Shown here: piece by piece, positions 6,378-13,868 of the stretch
How the letters are laid out: each line of letters opens with the position of its first letter
Position numbering within the stretch: the stretch's first letter is position 1
Virus record (IMG/VR): IMGVR_UViG_3300050116_000063
Location: 1-32,533 of that record
DNA from: a virus
DNA length: 32,533 nt
Reading direction: 5' to 3' (one strand)
Position numbers and translations under genes: made by a program
The notes under the pieces: model-generated
Database searches by the model: none
The model's input: only the letters and a program-made list of their open reading frames with translations
Told to the model about the DNA's origin: nothing

Positions 6378-6496
6378 TTTCGTCGAGGATCCGCGATCAG
6401 AAGAGCCCAAATGCCGAGGAAGATCATGGCAAGAATGCCCAAAATAAAACGCGGAAGGGCGATCGGCGCATCGAGCCATTGCAGGATCGAGCTCAT
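6374..6496 (-). CDS. 40-aa single-span membrane protein
   Basis: The short frame encodes MSSILQWLDAPIALPRFILG followed by ILAMIFLGIWALLIADPRRK. It has one hydrophobic span of about 20 residues and a basic C-terminus, giving a likely N-out/C-in orientation. It is bounded by ATGA overlaps with the ribbon-helix-helix gene (6493-6496) and the replication-like gene (6374-6377), which supports real translation. A pinholin-like or membrane-anchor role is possible but nothing shows it. Confidence 0.55.
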   Translation of the reverse strand: MSSILQWLDAPIALPRFILGILAMIFLGIWALLIADPRRK

Positions 6497-6675
6497 GTGA
6501 ATTTCACGTTGAGCCGGCGGGCTTGGCGAAGCTTAGAGATGCCGATCTTGATCGACTTGCGGATCACGTCGGCTCGTGAAATCTCGTCAAACCTAGCGAC
6601 CTCATCGATTTTCTGCACGATCTCGGGCGAGACGCGCACCGTGAGAGTGGCAAGCTTCTTTGTGAAATCCGGCAT
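6493..6675 (-). CDS. Ribbon-helix-helix (CopG/Arc-type) DNA-binding protein
   Basis: A 60-aa protein. LATLTVRVSPEIVQKIDEVA is the beta strand plus helix 1 of the ribbon-helix-helix fold, and ISRADVIRKSIKIGISKL is helix 2 with the usual SRADVIR pattern. Such dimers bind short operators and often repress their own promoter. It is the first gene of the leftward block, opposite the rightward gene at 6803, with an inverted repeat (6757-6789) in the shared promoter region. It could control both directions. Confidence 0.75.
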   Translation of the reverse strand: MPDFTKKLATLTVRVSPEIVQKIDEVARFDEISRADVIRKSIKIGISKLRQARRLNVKFT

Positions 6676-6756
6676 CGTGTATGCAAATGAATTCGCGCTC
6701 TCATTCGGGCAAGAAAAAAGACGAGCGGTTTTCCGTTTCCTTCTGAAAAAAAGTCA

Positions 6757-6789
6757 TTGATCCAAAGAGCTTCCGCCTCGATGGATCAA
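6757..6789. promoter_or_regulatory. Inverted repeat in the divergent promoter region
   Basis: TTGATCCA (6757-6764) and TGGATCAA (6782-6789) are perfect 8-bp arms with 17 bases between them. They lie in the 127-bp gap between the leftward ribbon-helix-helix gene and the rightward gene at 6803. An operator for one of the two flanking HTH/RHH products is likely. No convincing -35/-10 pair was found. Confidence 0.35.
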
Positions 6790-6802
6790 AAATCTTAAAG
6801 AA

Positions 6803-7492
6803 ATGATCTCGATCCGAAACGGAGCATGCGACGAGATTAAGCCCTCGGTCTTCGACCGGCCCGGCGGCCATGAAGTCGCGCGGCTTAGGGGCGAGACAAG
6901 TCACGCGATCGAGGCGCTCGATTCTCCGGCCGATTTGCTGGCACAAGAGCTCAAAATCCAAGTCGATCGGTATTTCGACGACGGCGGCGAGATTCCGGAA
7001 AGCCGAGACACGTTTTGCCGGTTTGTCGTCGAGCAATTCCGGTCGGCTGCCGGCCCTACGGCTGTTTCCGCGATGCTCGAAAATTTCATCGCGACTGACG
7101 AGATCACTCACATGGCGAATATGGCTAGGCGGATGCTCGTCATCATACGAAGCCAAGCCCGGCCCGCTCTCACGTGCGACGCAATCGCGATCGCCTTTGG
7201 GATGCACATAGGCGAGGGAAGATCGCTCGAAGAGATCGCAAAAGCGCACGGGATCACCAAGCAGGCGCTTTCCAAGCGAGCGATTCGGATTTGCAATGAG
7301 CTCGGCTTGCAACCGTCGACCTTGATGAGATCCGAGAAATCGCGCGAGAGCTATCGGCTTAAGCAGCGGCAGCGGCATGCCGCGGCACGCGAAGCCGGCC
7401 TTGGCCTGGGATCGATCGCCGAATTGAAGGCAAAGCTCGCAGCGGCCCGCCAGCATGTGAACGGAAGCCAGCTTAAACTGATGACCGCTTGA
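6803..7492 (+). CDS. Helix-turn-helix protein (sigma/terminase-small-like HTH), unknown
   Basis: A 229-aa protein. The clear part is a helix-turn-helix near residues 138-165: GRSLEEIAKAHGITKQALSK, then RAIRICNELGL. It resembles sigma region 4 or phage DNA-packaging recognition domains. The N-terminal 130 residues are helical without known motifs. The C-terminus is basic and helical (SYRLKQRQRHAAAREAG). It is the first rightward gene and may regulate or mark DNA; the true small terminase seems to be the gene at 9053. The start has only a weak AAAGAA upstream. Confidence 0.6.
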   Translation: MISIRNGACDEIKPSVFDRPGGHEVARLRGETSHAIEALDSPADLLAQELKIQVDRYFDDGGEIPESRDTFCRFVVEQFRSAAGPTAVSAMLENFIATDEITHMANMARRMLVIIRSQARPALTCDAIAIAFGMHIGEGRSLEEIAKAHGITKQALSKRAIRICNELGLQPSTLMRSEKSRESYRLKQRQRHAAAREAGLGLGSIAELKAKLAAARQHVNGSQLKLMTA

Positions 7493-7508
7493 CGACGCAT
7501 TCGCCGTC

Positions 7509-7778
7509 ATGGCTAGCAGACTTTACGGCGAATTTAGCCTTTCTGAGCTCATAAAAGCCGTCTCCAAGCTTGGCGGCGTTTGCACGCTAAACTCTCGATC
7601 AACCGGCTCAGAAATCATCGTGAGCCGCAAGGGAGCGGGTGATCCGGCCCGTTTTATCATCGCCGGTGCCAATCTGGCCGAATGCTCGAAGAAAGCGGCC
7701 GCCGATCCGGCTCTTTACGATTTCTTGGATCCCAAACATGAAAAACGCAAACGACAACCTACCAGCCCGAAGCGATGA
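7509..7778 (+). CDS. Hypothetical 89-aa protein
   Basis: No family recognised. It has a compact alpha/beta look (LIKAVSKLGGVCTLNSR, ARFIIAGANLAECSKKAA) with a basic tail (HEKRKRQPTSPKR) that might bind nucleic acid. The end overlaps the next gene by 41 bases in another frame, and no Shine-Dalgarno sequence is seen before the ATG. Confidence 0.5.
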   Translation: MASRLYGEFSLSELIKAVSKLGGVCTLNSRSTGSEIIVSRKGAGDPARFIIAGANLAECSKKAAADPALYDFLDPKHEKRKRQPTSPKR

Positions 7779-8613
7779 GCTCGAAGTGCAATTGCGCCTC
7801 AAGTACGGCGTCGAGCTCACCGATATTTCCCTCGAAATGCCGCCGACGCTCGAAGAGAGCGAGATCCTCGAAGTCGGTCAGCGCGTGCGAATGCTCCACA
7901 ATGCGACCGCTTGGTGGATCGCTGATTTCATCCTTTGTTGCCAGCGCATGTTTTTGGAATCCAAGCAGGCGCGCGGCCGTCGGCGCGAGATCTACGATCG
8001 AGTTCTCAAGCTTTGGCCAGAATACAGCCGGCAAAGGCTCAAGGATTTCGCCTCGGTCGCGCGCCGAGTGCCGTTGAAACTGAGATCGCCAGAGCTTTCC
8101 TTCGATCATCACATTTACATCGCGACGCTTGCCGAAGAAGCAAACGCCGAAGTCTTGCAAGCCCTTTACATCAAGCGGGCGCGTGAGAGTGAGGCGACGG
8201 CCGAGCAATTGCGCCTTATGATCGCCGACACGCGCAAGGGAATCGCGAGCGAAAAACCAAAGCGCCAACGCATGAAGACCGTCATGGAAGCCCCGGCTGG
8301 CGGCGCCGATGCTGAAGATGAGCCTGCCGCCGGCGCCGATGCTGACGATGGGCTTCCGATCGCTCGGGAGCCGGAGCCTGCGCTATTGGCCGGAGGGATC
8401 ACGACGCTTGCAAGCGAAGCTCAGAGAGCATGTGCACGTCTCCGTGAATGGTTTGCGTCTCAAGCGCGCAAATCCAAAGTCGAGACATGGACAGATGAAC
8501 GCAAGCAAGCCGTTGTCCATGATCTTGATCCTCTTATCAAAGAGATGCATCTAATCGTCGAGATCTTTACGTCATTGACAAATGCAGAGCAATCCGGCGA
8601 ATGGACACAATGA
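7738..8613 (+). CDS. Hypothetical 291-aa protein, possible DNA-binding
   Basis: The ATG at 7738 is chosen over the frame start at 7639 because the protein-like sequence begins with MKNANDNLPARSDELEVQL and overlaps the previous gene less. The N-terminal 180 residues are helical with aromatic motifs (NATAWWIADFILCCQRM, RVLKLWPEYSRQRLKDFASVA), recalling plasmid/phage proteins that check for whether a cell can be bound or copied, but no family can be named. A Glu/Asp/Pro/Ala-rich linker (about 185-220) leads to a helical C-terminus (ARLREWFASQARKSK). Confidence 0.55.
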   Translation: MKNANDNLPARSDELEVQLRLKYGVELTDISLEMPPTLEESEILEVGQRVRMLHNATAWWIADFILCCQRMFLESKQARGRRREIYDRVLKLWPEYSRQRLKDFASVARRVPLKLRSPELSFDHHIYIATLAEEANAEVLQALYIKRARESEATAEQLRLMIADTRKGIASEKPKRQRMKTVMEAPAGGADAEDEPAAGADADDGLPIAREPEPALLAGGITTLASEAQRACARLREWFASQARKSKVETWTDERKQAVVHDLDPLIKEMHLIVEIFTSLTNAEQSGEWTQ

Positions 8614-8714
8614 TCGCGTGAAACATCGTCGTGGAACATCGATGATCAAAGTGCAAGTCGTGTCTTCCTTCCAAATACAACGCTCGCTATTGCCTGACCT
8701 GCAAGGCCGCCTAT

Positions 8715-8963
8715 ATGCGGCTTTGGCGCAAGAAGCATCCGCTCAACGCCAATCAACGCTTCGAGGCAAACTGTCGAGCCAAGACGAGGATGCTAATCAA
8801 GCGCGGCAAGATGGCGATCCGCACGACATGCGAGCGATGCGGAGCATCCAAGCCGGAGCGGCATCATCCCGATTATAACCGGCCTGAAATTGTGACGTGG
8901 TTATGCAAGAAATGTCACCGCCATCTACACAAAAAGGAATCTCTTCGGGCTCTGATTCAATAG
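8715..8963 (+). CDS. HNH-type/zinc-finger protein, with apparent frameshift at its start
   Basis: From the only ATG (8715) the product is 82 aa with CERCGASKPERHHPDYNRP followed by WLCKKCHRHLHKK, a CxxC...HH...CxxCH set typical of small phage HNH-like proteins. The same frame stays open back to 8646 and encodes KCKSCLPSKYNARYCLTCK, a textbook four-cysteine knuckle (CxxC...CxxC), but a TGA at 8643 closes it and no start codon lies there. Removing one A from the AAA at 8648-8650 would give ATG at 8642 followed by IKCKSC. So either the gene carries a one-base insertion or the read has an error. Endonuclease function is likely but unproven. Confidence 0.65.
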   Translation: MRLWRKKHPLNANQRFEANCRAKTRMLIKRGKMAIRTTCERCGASKPERHHPDYNRPEIVTWLCKKCHRHLHKKESLRALIQ

Positions 8964-9052
8964 GCAGGGGCGGGCGGAGGCGACGATCTCTCTCCCGAGG
9001 CAGACTTTTTTTGATTTCGGTCGGCTTCGGTCGTTTCGTCGCATAAATCGGC

Positions 9053-9817
9053 ATGCCGAAACGCATTACAAAGCTCGCGAAAATGCCGACACGTAATGCA
9101 AAACGCAATACGTCGAAGACCCCGAAACAAAAGAGCGACAAATGGGAGCAGGATCCGCCGGCGATGGTCGAGATCATGGAGTTGGCGAAGCTCGCCGACG
9201 TATCGGACGATACGATACGGAATATGGTGAAAGAGCCGAATTCGCCGCGAGTGATCGGCAAGAAATTCCCGCGCGAGCCCTGGCTTCATTACATTCAAAT
9301 CCGACAACTCTATGGGCCGCAGGCTCTAAAGTTGATGACTCCGGAGGAAGTGCGGCGGGCGGCCGCCGAATCCGCAGAGCCATTTCCGGCCGGCGGATCT
9401 CCTGGCGCACCGACGCCGGCGCCGATCGGCGGCGACGAGTCTGGCAACGTCATTTCGGCGCCCGAGCTTCTCCGGTTGAATCAAGGCGATCTTCTCAAGC
9501 GCAAGACCGCCGAAGAGCTCATCACACGACGCCTCGCAAACCAAGAGCGCAAGCGGCGCCTGATCCAGCGAGCCGAAGTCGAGGAATGGTTTTGGAGCCG
9601 CATGCAAAGCGTTTTGTCATACAAGCGCGAAATCGCATTAGAGCTTCCGCCGCGGCTCGTCGGGTTAGAGCGCCCGGAAATCGAGTCAAGAATTTCCGCG
9701 TCGCTGGACGAGCTATTCCGTAGGATCAATCTTTTCCTTCAATCGATTCAGCCGGCCGCGGCTCCGGTTGACTCAGGGCCGGCGCCGGATGAGAAAGCCA
9801 AGCCAAGAGGAAATTGA
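9053..9817 (+). CDS. terS: Small terminase subunit, Nu1-like
   Basis: A 254-aa protein directly before the large terminase. The basic N-terminus leads to an HTH-like segment (VEIMELAKLADVSDDTIRNM) as in Nu1-type packaging proteins, which bind the cos or pac site. A Pro/Gly/Ala-rich linker follows at about residues 110-135. The last part (LIQRAEVEEWFWSRMQSVLS, then LELPPRLVGL and RISASLDELFRRI) matches the C-terminal region seen in many Nu1-like proteins. It forms the packaging motor with the product at 9789 and overlaps it by 29 bases. The 89-bp gap before it holds a T7 run but no hairpin. Confidence 0.7.
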   Translation: MPKRITKLAKMPTRNAKRNTSKTPKQKSDKWEQDPPAMVEIMELAKLADVSDDTIRNMVKEPNSPRVIGKKFPREPWLHYIQIRQLYGPQALKLMTPEEVRRAAAESAEPFPAGGSPGAPTPAPIGGDESGNVISAPELLRLNQGDLLKRKTAEELITRRLANQERKRRLIQRAEVEEWFWSRMQSVLSYKREIALELPPRLVGLERPEIESRISASLDELFRRINLFLQSIQPAAAPVDSGPAPDEKAKPRGN

Positions 9818-11639
9818 AGAGATCGATTTTTTTTGCCGCTCGCTTTGCCGTGCCGGATTCGAGCCGCGCGAAAAGTTTTCCCCGTCGCAATGGGCCGAGC
9901 GCAACTTCCGACACGGCGCGAATTCGGAGAAATTCGATCTTGAGAGGTTTCCGTTTTTGCGCGAGCCGCTCGATTGCATATCGGATTACCGGATCGAAGA
10001 GCAACTCGCCCTATTGCCTCCGCAAGTAGGAAAAAGCCTCACGGCCGAGGCGGCGATTTGTTACTATATCGTCGAGGATCCCGGCGATTTGGTCGCCTAT
10101 ACTCACACGATCCCCCTGGCGAAAATGTGGAGCGAGCAGCGCGTCATGCCCTCGATCAAAAAGTGCGAGCCGTGCCGCAAATTTCTTCCCCAGGATCCGC
10201 GGCTCATGCGCACGCTCGAAATTTTGATGCCGCACATGGTTATCGAGGTCGCGCCCGCCAATCTCACGCAAACGCAATCTCGATCGAGGCGCCTCGTCAT
10301 TTGCGATGAGCGTTGGCTTTGGGAGAGCGGCCGCTACGACAACGCCAAGCGCCGAGCGGATTCCCCGAATTTCGAGGGGCGCCGGAAGATCATAAGCTTC
10401 TCAAACTCGGGCGATTATGAATCCGACGTTGAAGTTCAATGGCGAGGATCCGATCAGCGCGTGCTTTTCTCGAATTGCCCGGCGTGCGGCCGGGAGGCGG
10501 CCTATAAATTTTCGGAAAAAAAGTGCCGGCGCGTGCCGGCCGCTATCCCCGGCTTTGCAATTCACTTCGATGAGAACGTGACGACGCGCCCGAGCGGCGT
10601 CTGGAACATCAACGAGGTCGTCAAGACCGTGCGCCTCGTCTGTCCGCATTGCGCGGCCGACTTCGAGGATCTCGCCAAGCACCGGGTCAAGCTTCGCCGC
10701 GGCATGCATTATATACCGATGAATCCGACCGCTTCAAGCAAGTCGCGGGCCTGGGCTGTCTCCGGCGTCGCGGTCTATCCCTGGCCGGATCTCGTGAAAC
10801 AATTTTTAAACGCAAACCAGCAACTCGACCTCGGCGACAACAGCGCGATGCGGGAATTCATACTCAAGGGATTGAATGAGCCTTGGAGCGAAGACGTGAT
10901 CTTCGACCTCACGACCAACGTAACCGGCGATTATGAGATGACAGGCGAGGCGTGGAAAGAGAGCACGATGGCCGCGATGACCGTCGATTATCAGGAGCTC
11001 GCGCCTTATTTTTGGTATGTCGTGCGCGACTGGACCGACAACGGCCGATCTCGCTTGCGCAAATGCGCTTTCGCTCACACCTGGGAGCAAATTCGAGAGA
11101 TCCAGCAAACCGAGAAATTGCCCGATCGCTTCGTGCACGTCGATTGCTCTTATCGTCCGGATGAAGTTTATGAGCATTGCGCCCGCTATGGCTGGCTTGC
11201 TCTACGCGGCCGCCCGGAAGAGTATTTCATTCACTCGCGCAAGCTTGATCGCCCCGTGCGCCGATATTTTTCCGAGATGCGGATCGTGGATCCAGCGATC
11301 GGCACCGACCGACAAGCCGACAGGATGCGCCGGCGCGCCATAGAATTCATGTGGGCCGATTCCCCAGTGAAAGACATCCTCGCCCGGCTCTTCGCGGGCA
11401 AAGGGGTTTATTTCGGAGTAGCGAAAGACGCGCCTCAATTCTACATGAATCACATGGCGAGCGAGCGCAAAGCCGTCGTCGAGACGAGGGGAAACAAAGA
11501 GATTAGGAGATGGGTCCGGCTCGGCAAGCGGCCGAATCACCTTTGGGATTGCGAAGCGATGCAAATCGTCTTCGCCCTCATCAAAGGCCCGTTGAGGCTG
11601 GCCGGCGGCGAGGATCCGGCCCCACAAGACCCTTCTTGA
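9789..11639 (+). CDS. terL: Large terminase subunit, GpA family
   Basis: A 616-aa product from the ATG at 9789; a TTG at 9768 is an alternative. SPSQWAERNF starts the GpA family region. LLPPQVGKSLT is the Walker A loop of the packaging ATPase and RRLVICDERWLWE the Walker B with its catalytic Asp/Glu. Two zinc-binding pairs typical of GpA follow: SNCPACGREA and VCPHCAADF. FVHVDCSYRPDEVYEHC starts the nuclease part with its metal-binding Asp, and HLWDCEAMQIV its end. The enzyme cuts concatemeric DNA and pumps it into the prohead. Length fits lambda gpA (641 aa). Confidence 0.93.
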   Translation: MRKPSQEEIEEIDFFCRSLCRAGFEPREKFSPSQWAERNFRHGANSEKFDLERFPFLREPLDCISDYRIEEQLALLPPQVGKSLTAEAAICYYIVEDPGDLVAYTHTIPLAKMWSEQRVMPSIKKCEPCRKFLPQDPRLMRTLEILMPHMVIEVAPANLTQTQSRSRRLVICDERWLWESGRYDNAKRRADSPNFEGRRKIISFSNSGDYESDVEVQWRGSDQRVLFSNCPACGREAAYKFSEKKCRRVPAAIPGFAIHFDENVTTRPSGVWNINEVVKTVRLVCPHCAADFEDLAKHRVKLRRGMHYIPMNPTASSKSRAWAVSGVAVYPWPDLVKQFLNANQQLDLGDNSAMREFILKGLNEPWSEDVIFDLTTNVTGDYEMTGEAWKESTMAAMTVDYQELAPYFWYVVRDWTDNGRSRLRKCAFAHTWEQIREIQQTEKLPDRFVHVDCSYRPDEVYEHCARYGWLALRGRPEEYFIHSRKLDRPVRRYFSEMRIVDPAIGTDRQADRMRRRAIEFMWADSPVKDILARLFAGKGVYFGVAKDAPQFYMNHMASERKAVVETRGNKEIRRWVRLGKRPNHLWDCEAMQIVFALIKGPLRLAGGEDPAPQDPS

Positions 11640-11655
11640 CATCAGCGACGGGGAT

Positions 11656-11913
11656 ATGCCGCTCGAAGTCATCTCTGGACAATTTTTCGGCCTTCCCTAC
11701 GCGACGCTCACCGGTCTTATGAGCGCATACACGCAAGCCCTGACAGATCTTGCGGTCGCGGGCCAGTCTCACGCCGTTTCCGGCCGGAGCTTCACCTTGG
11801 CGAACATAGCCGAAGTTCGCCGGACGATCGCCGAGCTCCAAGCCGCGATCAATCGATCGAACGGCACTCGGATCCGGCGCACATTCGGATATGGCGGAGG
11901 CTATACAAGGTGA
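11656..11913 (+). CDS. Small head-tail connector-type protein (gpW/DUF6148-like)
   Basis: An 85-aa helical protein. The pattern YATLTGLMSAYTQALTDL, then GQSHAVSGRSFTLANIAEVR, AELQAAINR is that of the short proteins found between large terminase and portal in lambda-like phages: a helix, a GRxxTxAxLxEIR turn, a second helix. In lambda the gene at this place is W, which seals the head for tail joining. The Gly/Arg-rich end may be disordered. Confidence 0.6.
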   Translation: MPLEVISGQFFGLPYATLTGLMSAYTQALTDLAVAGQSHAVSGRSFTLANIAEVRRTIAELQAAINRSNGTRIRRTFGYGGGYTR

Positions 11914-11928
11914 CAGTCGTCAACGCAA

Positions 11929-13629
11929 ATGCTCACCCAAGATCTTAGGAAAGACGGGTACAAGCCTTATGCGCCGACGCGGATCGAGCGAGGTTTCGAT
12001 CGCGTTTTGAGCATTTTCGCTCCGCAGCGCGCGTTTTTGAATTCTTTCTATCGTGAAAGGCGGCATGCCTTCGGATATGAAGGCGCGAGGATAACCCGGT
12101 TGCGTGAAAACGCGACGCGGGCCGGCACGATCACGAGCAACACACCGCTTAATTCGTCTGACCGCCTTCAATTGGTTTGGGAGGCGCGCGATCTTGCGAT
12201 GAACGATCCTTTCGTGCACGGCCTGCTCGATCGCTTCGCCGATTACGTGATTGGCCCGAAGTTCAAGATCGAGGTCATCACCGGGGATCCTGGCGACGAT
12301 CACATGCTCGAAGATTGGCTCTATGAGTGCATGGATAATTGCGATCTCACCGAGCGAAGCAAATACACGGATTATAGCCGGCTAACGCTCATATCGATCT
12401 TGCGCGACGGGGATTTCGGCAATGCTTTCCATGAAGTGCCGAGCTCCGCGATGAGTGCGGTCTATGGCAAGCCGCAATCGTATATTCGCCTACAAGCCTG
12501 CGAATCGGATGTGATCGGAGGTTATCACTATTGGATCGAGCACAATGTCGTTAGCGGCGTCGAATTCGATCCTCAGACGGGGAAGGTCTTGGGGTATCGG
12601 ATTTATCCTCGAAATAATTATGGATATTATCTTTCGGATTACACGCTCATCCCCGCGGGCCAATTCCAGTTTCTAGCCTACCGGCAGCGCACCGATCAAT
12701 ATCGCGGAGTGTCGGCCCTGGCGGCCGCGATCCCGACCGCGCGCGACATCAAAGAAATCGTCGCCAATGAAAAGGCCGGCGTGAAATGGGCGAATTCCTG
12801 GGCCGGATTTGTGAAGACCGCGACCGGCGACGCAGAGGCCGCGGATCCGCAAAACATCTATCAGGCCCAAATCCCCTATGGCTCGCAACCGATCGTCGGC
12901 GCCGATGGCAACCCAGGCCAGAGCGTGCGTTATTATGAGGATTTTCGGGCCGGGCAAATCGGATATTTGTCGCCCGGTGAATCGATCGAGGCGGCTAAGA
13001 CCGATCGGCCTTCGTCGAGCTTCGACGGCTTCCTCGCCCTGCTCTATCGCCAAATTTGCGTCTCGCTTGGCCTGCCATTCGGCTTCGCCTTCGATACCTC
13101 GACGTTGGGCGGCGTGCCGGCGCGGCTCGAATCAGCGCAGGCCAAGCGCACGTTTGAAAAATGGCAATCGTATCTCGATGACAATATGCATCAGCCCAAT
13201 TTCCGGCGATGGATCGCGCACGGAATTGTCATCGGCCGAGTTCGCTTGAAGAACCTCAACCAATTGCCGCGCGTTCTTGTCTCGGCGCCGGCGCATCCGA
13301 CGGTCGACGTCGGCCGGGAATCGCGGGCAAATGTCACCGAATACGAGGCTGGCTTGAAGAGTTTCTCGGAGATCGTGACCGAGCAGGGCAAAAACCCGCG
13401 CGAAGAGATCGAGCGGATGGCGAACGATGCTCAATTGAAGATCGACACCGCCAAGCGCCGCGGAATCCCGGTCGAATTGCTGATGCCGAAGCTCGTCGCA
13501 CCAAGCGGCGGCCGCGGCCAGGGCGCCGGCGCCGGCGGAGGATCCTCGGACGCCGGAATCGGCCAGGGGCTTGAGCGCAAAATAGACGACATTGCCGAGC
13601 GGCTCGATCGGCTTGACGACAAAAAATAA
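11929..13629 (+). CDS. Portal protein, lambda (gpB) family
   Basis: A 566-aa protein. Family markers are ARDLAMNDPFVHGLLDRFADYVIG (about residues 85-107; quoted as ARDLAMNDPFVHGLLDRFAD plus YVIG), RTDQYRGVSALAAAIPTARD in the middle, and the stretch PGESIEAAKTDRPSSSFDGF followed by LLYRQICVSLGLPF and PARLESAQAKRTFEKW. These match lambda-type portals, whose dodecamer forms the DNA entry vertex and binds the terminase. The last 60 residues are Gly-rich, then a short coiled coil (KIDDIAERLDRLDDKK). No Shine-Dalgarno sequence precedes the ATG. Confidence 0.9.
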   Translation: MLTQDLRKDGYKPYAPTRIERGFDRVLSIFAPQRAFLNSFYRERRHAFGYEGARITRLRENATRAGTITSNTPLNSSDRLQLVWEARDLAMNDPFVHGLLDRFADYVIGPKFKIEVITGDPGDDHMLEDWLYECMDNCDLTERSKYTDYSRLTLISILRDGDFGNAFHEVPSSAMSAVYGKPQSYIRLQACESDVIGGYHYWIEHNVVSGVEFDPQTGKVLGYRIYPRNNYGYYLSDYTLIPAGQFQFLAYRQRTDQYRGVSALAAAIPTARDIKEIVANEKAGVKWANSWAGFVKTATGDAEAADPQNIYQAQIPYGSQPIVGADGNPGQSVRYYEDFRAGQIGYLSPGESIEAAKTDRPSSSFDGFLALLYRQICVSLGLPFGFAFDTSTLGGVPARLESAQAKRTFEKWQSYLDDNMHQPNFRRWIAHGIVIGRVRLKNLNQLPRVLVSAPAHPTVDVGRESRANVTEYEAGLKSFSEIVTEQGKNPREEIERMANDAQLKIDTAKRRGIPVELLMPKLVAPSGGRGQGAGAGGGSSDAGIGQGLERKIDDIAERLDRLDDKK

Positions 13630-13673
13630 GATTCCCCTCCCTCCTCCAAGCTTTTGACATAGGAAACAAGCTC

Positions 13674-13868
13674 ATGGCCTTCGGACAATACACCGCGACG
13701 ACCGCGGCGGCGGCGGCGCTTTCACCGCAGCTAAAGAAATTGGCGGCGCCGGCGGATCCGGAGTCGTCATCATCACTTGGACTTGAAATTTTGACACGCG
13801 CGGCCAGGACATGCCGCAATTCAATCTCTACTTCGGCCCCGAGCGGATCCGCTTCAAATTCGCGATGA
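13674..13868 (+). CDS. Uncertain small frame between portal and protease
   Basis: A 64-aa frame starting MAFGQYTATTAAAAALSPQL, with an AGGA about 8 bases upstream of the ATG. It overlaps the protease gene by 58 bases and its second half (Ser/Arg-rich) looks non-coding. In the neighbouring frame the same DNA reads KEIGGAGGSGVVIITWT and ends at a TGA at 13784-13786, just before the protease start. That is a more phage-like ending, so a one-base error or mutation in the GCG repeat run (near 13702-13717) may have broken a 37-aa gene. I would not rely on either version. Confidence 0.3.
   Translation: MAFGQYTATTAAAAALSPQLKKLAAPADPESSSSLGLEILTRAARTCRNSISTSAPSGSASNSR

Noticed and set aside
8582-8878. 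98-codon frame starting at 8582
   Set aside because: Its sequence is Gln/Arg-rich without pattern, and the zinc-binding residues lie in the other frame.
8964-9052. T-run at about 9007-9013 as a terminator
   Set aside because: No stem of useful length precedes it; only loose C/T and G-rich tracts.
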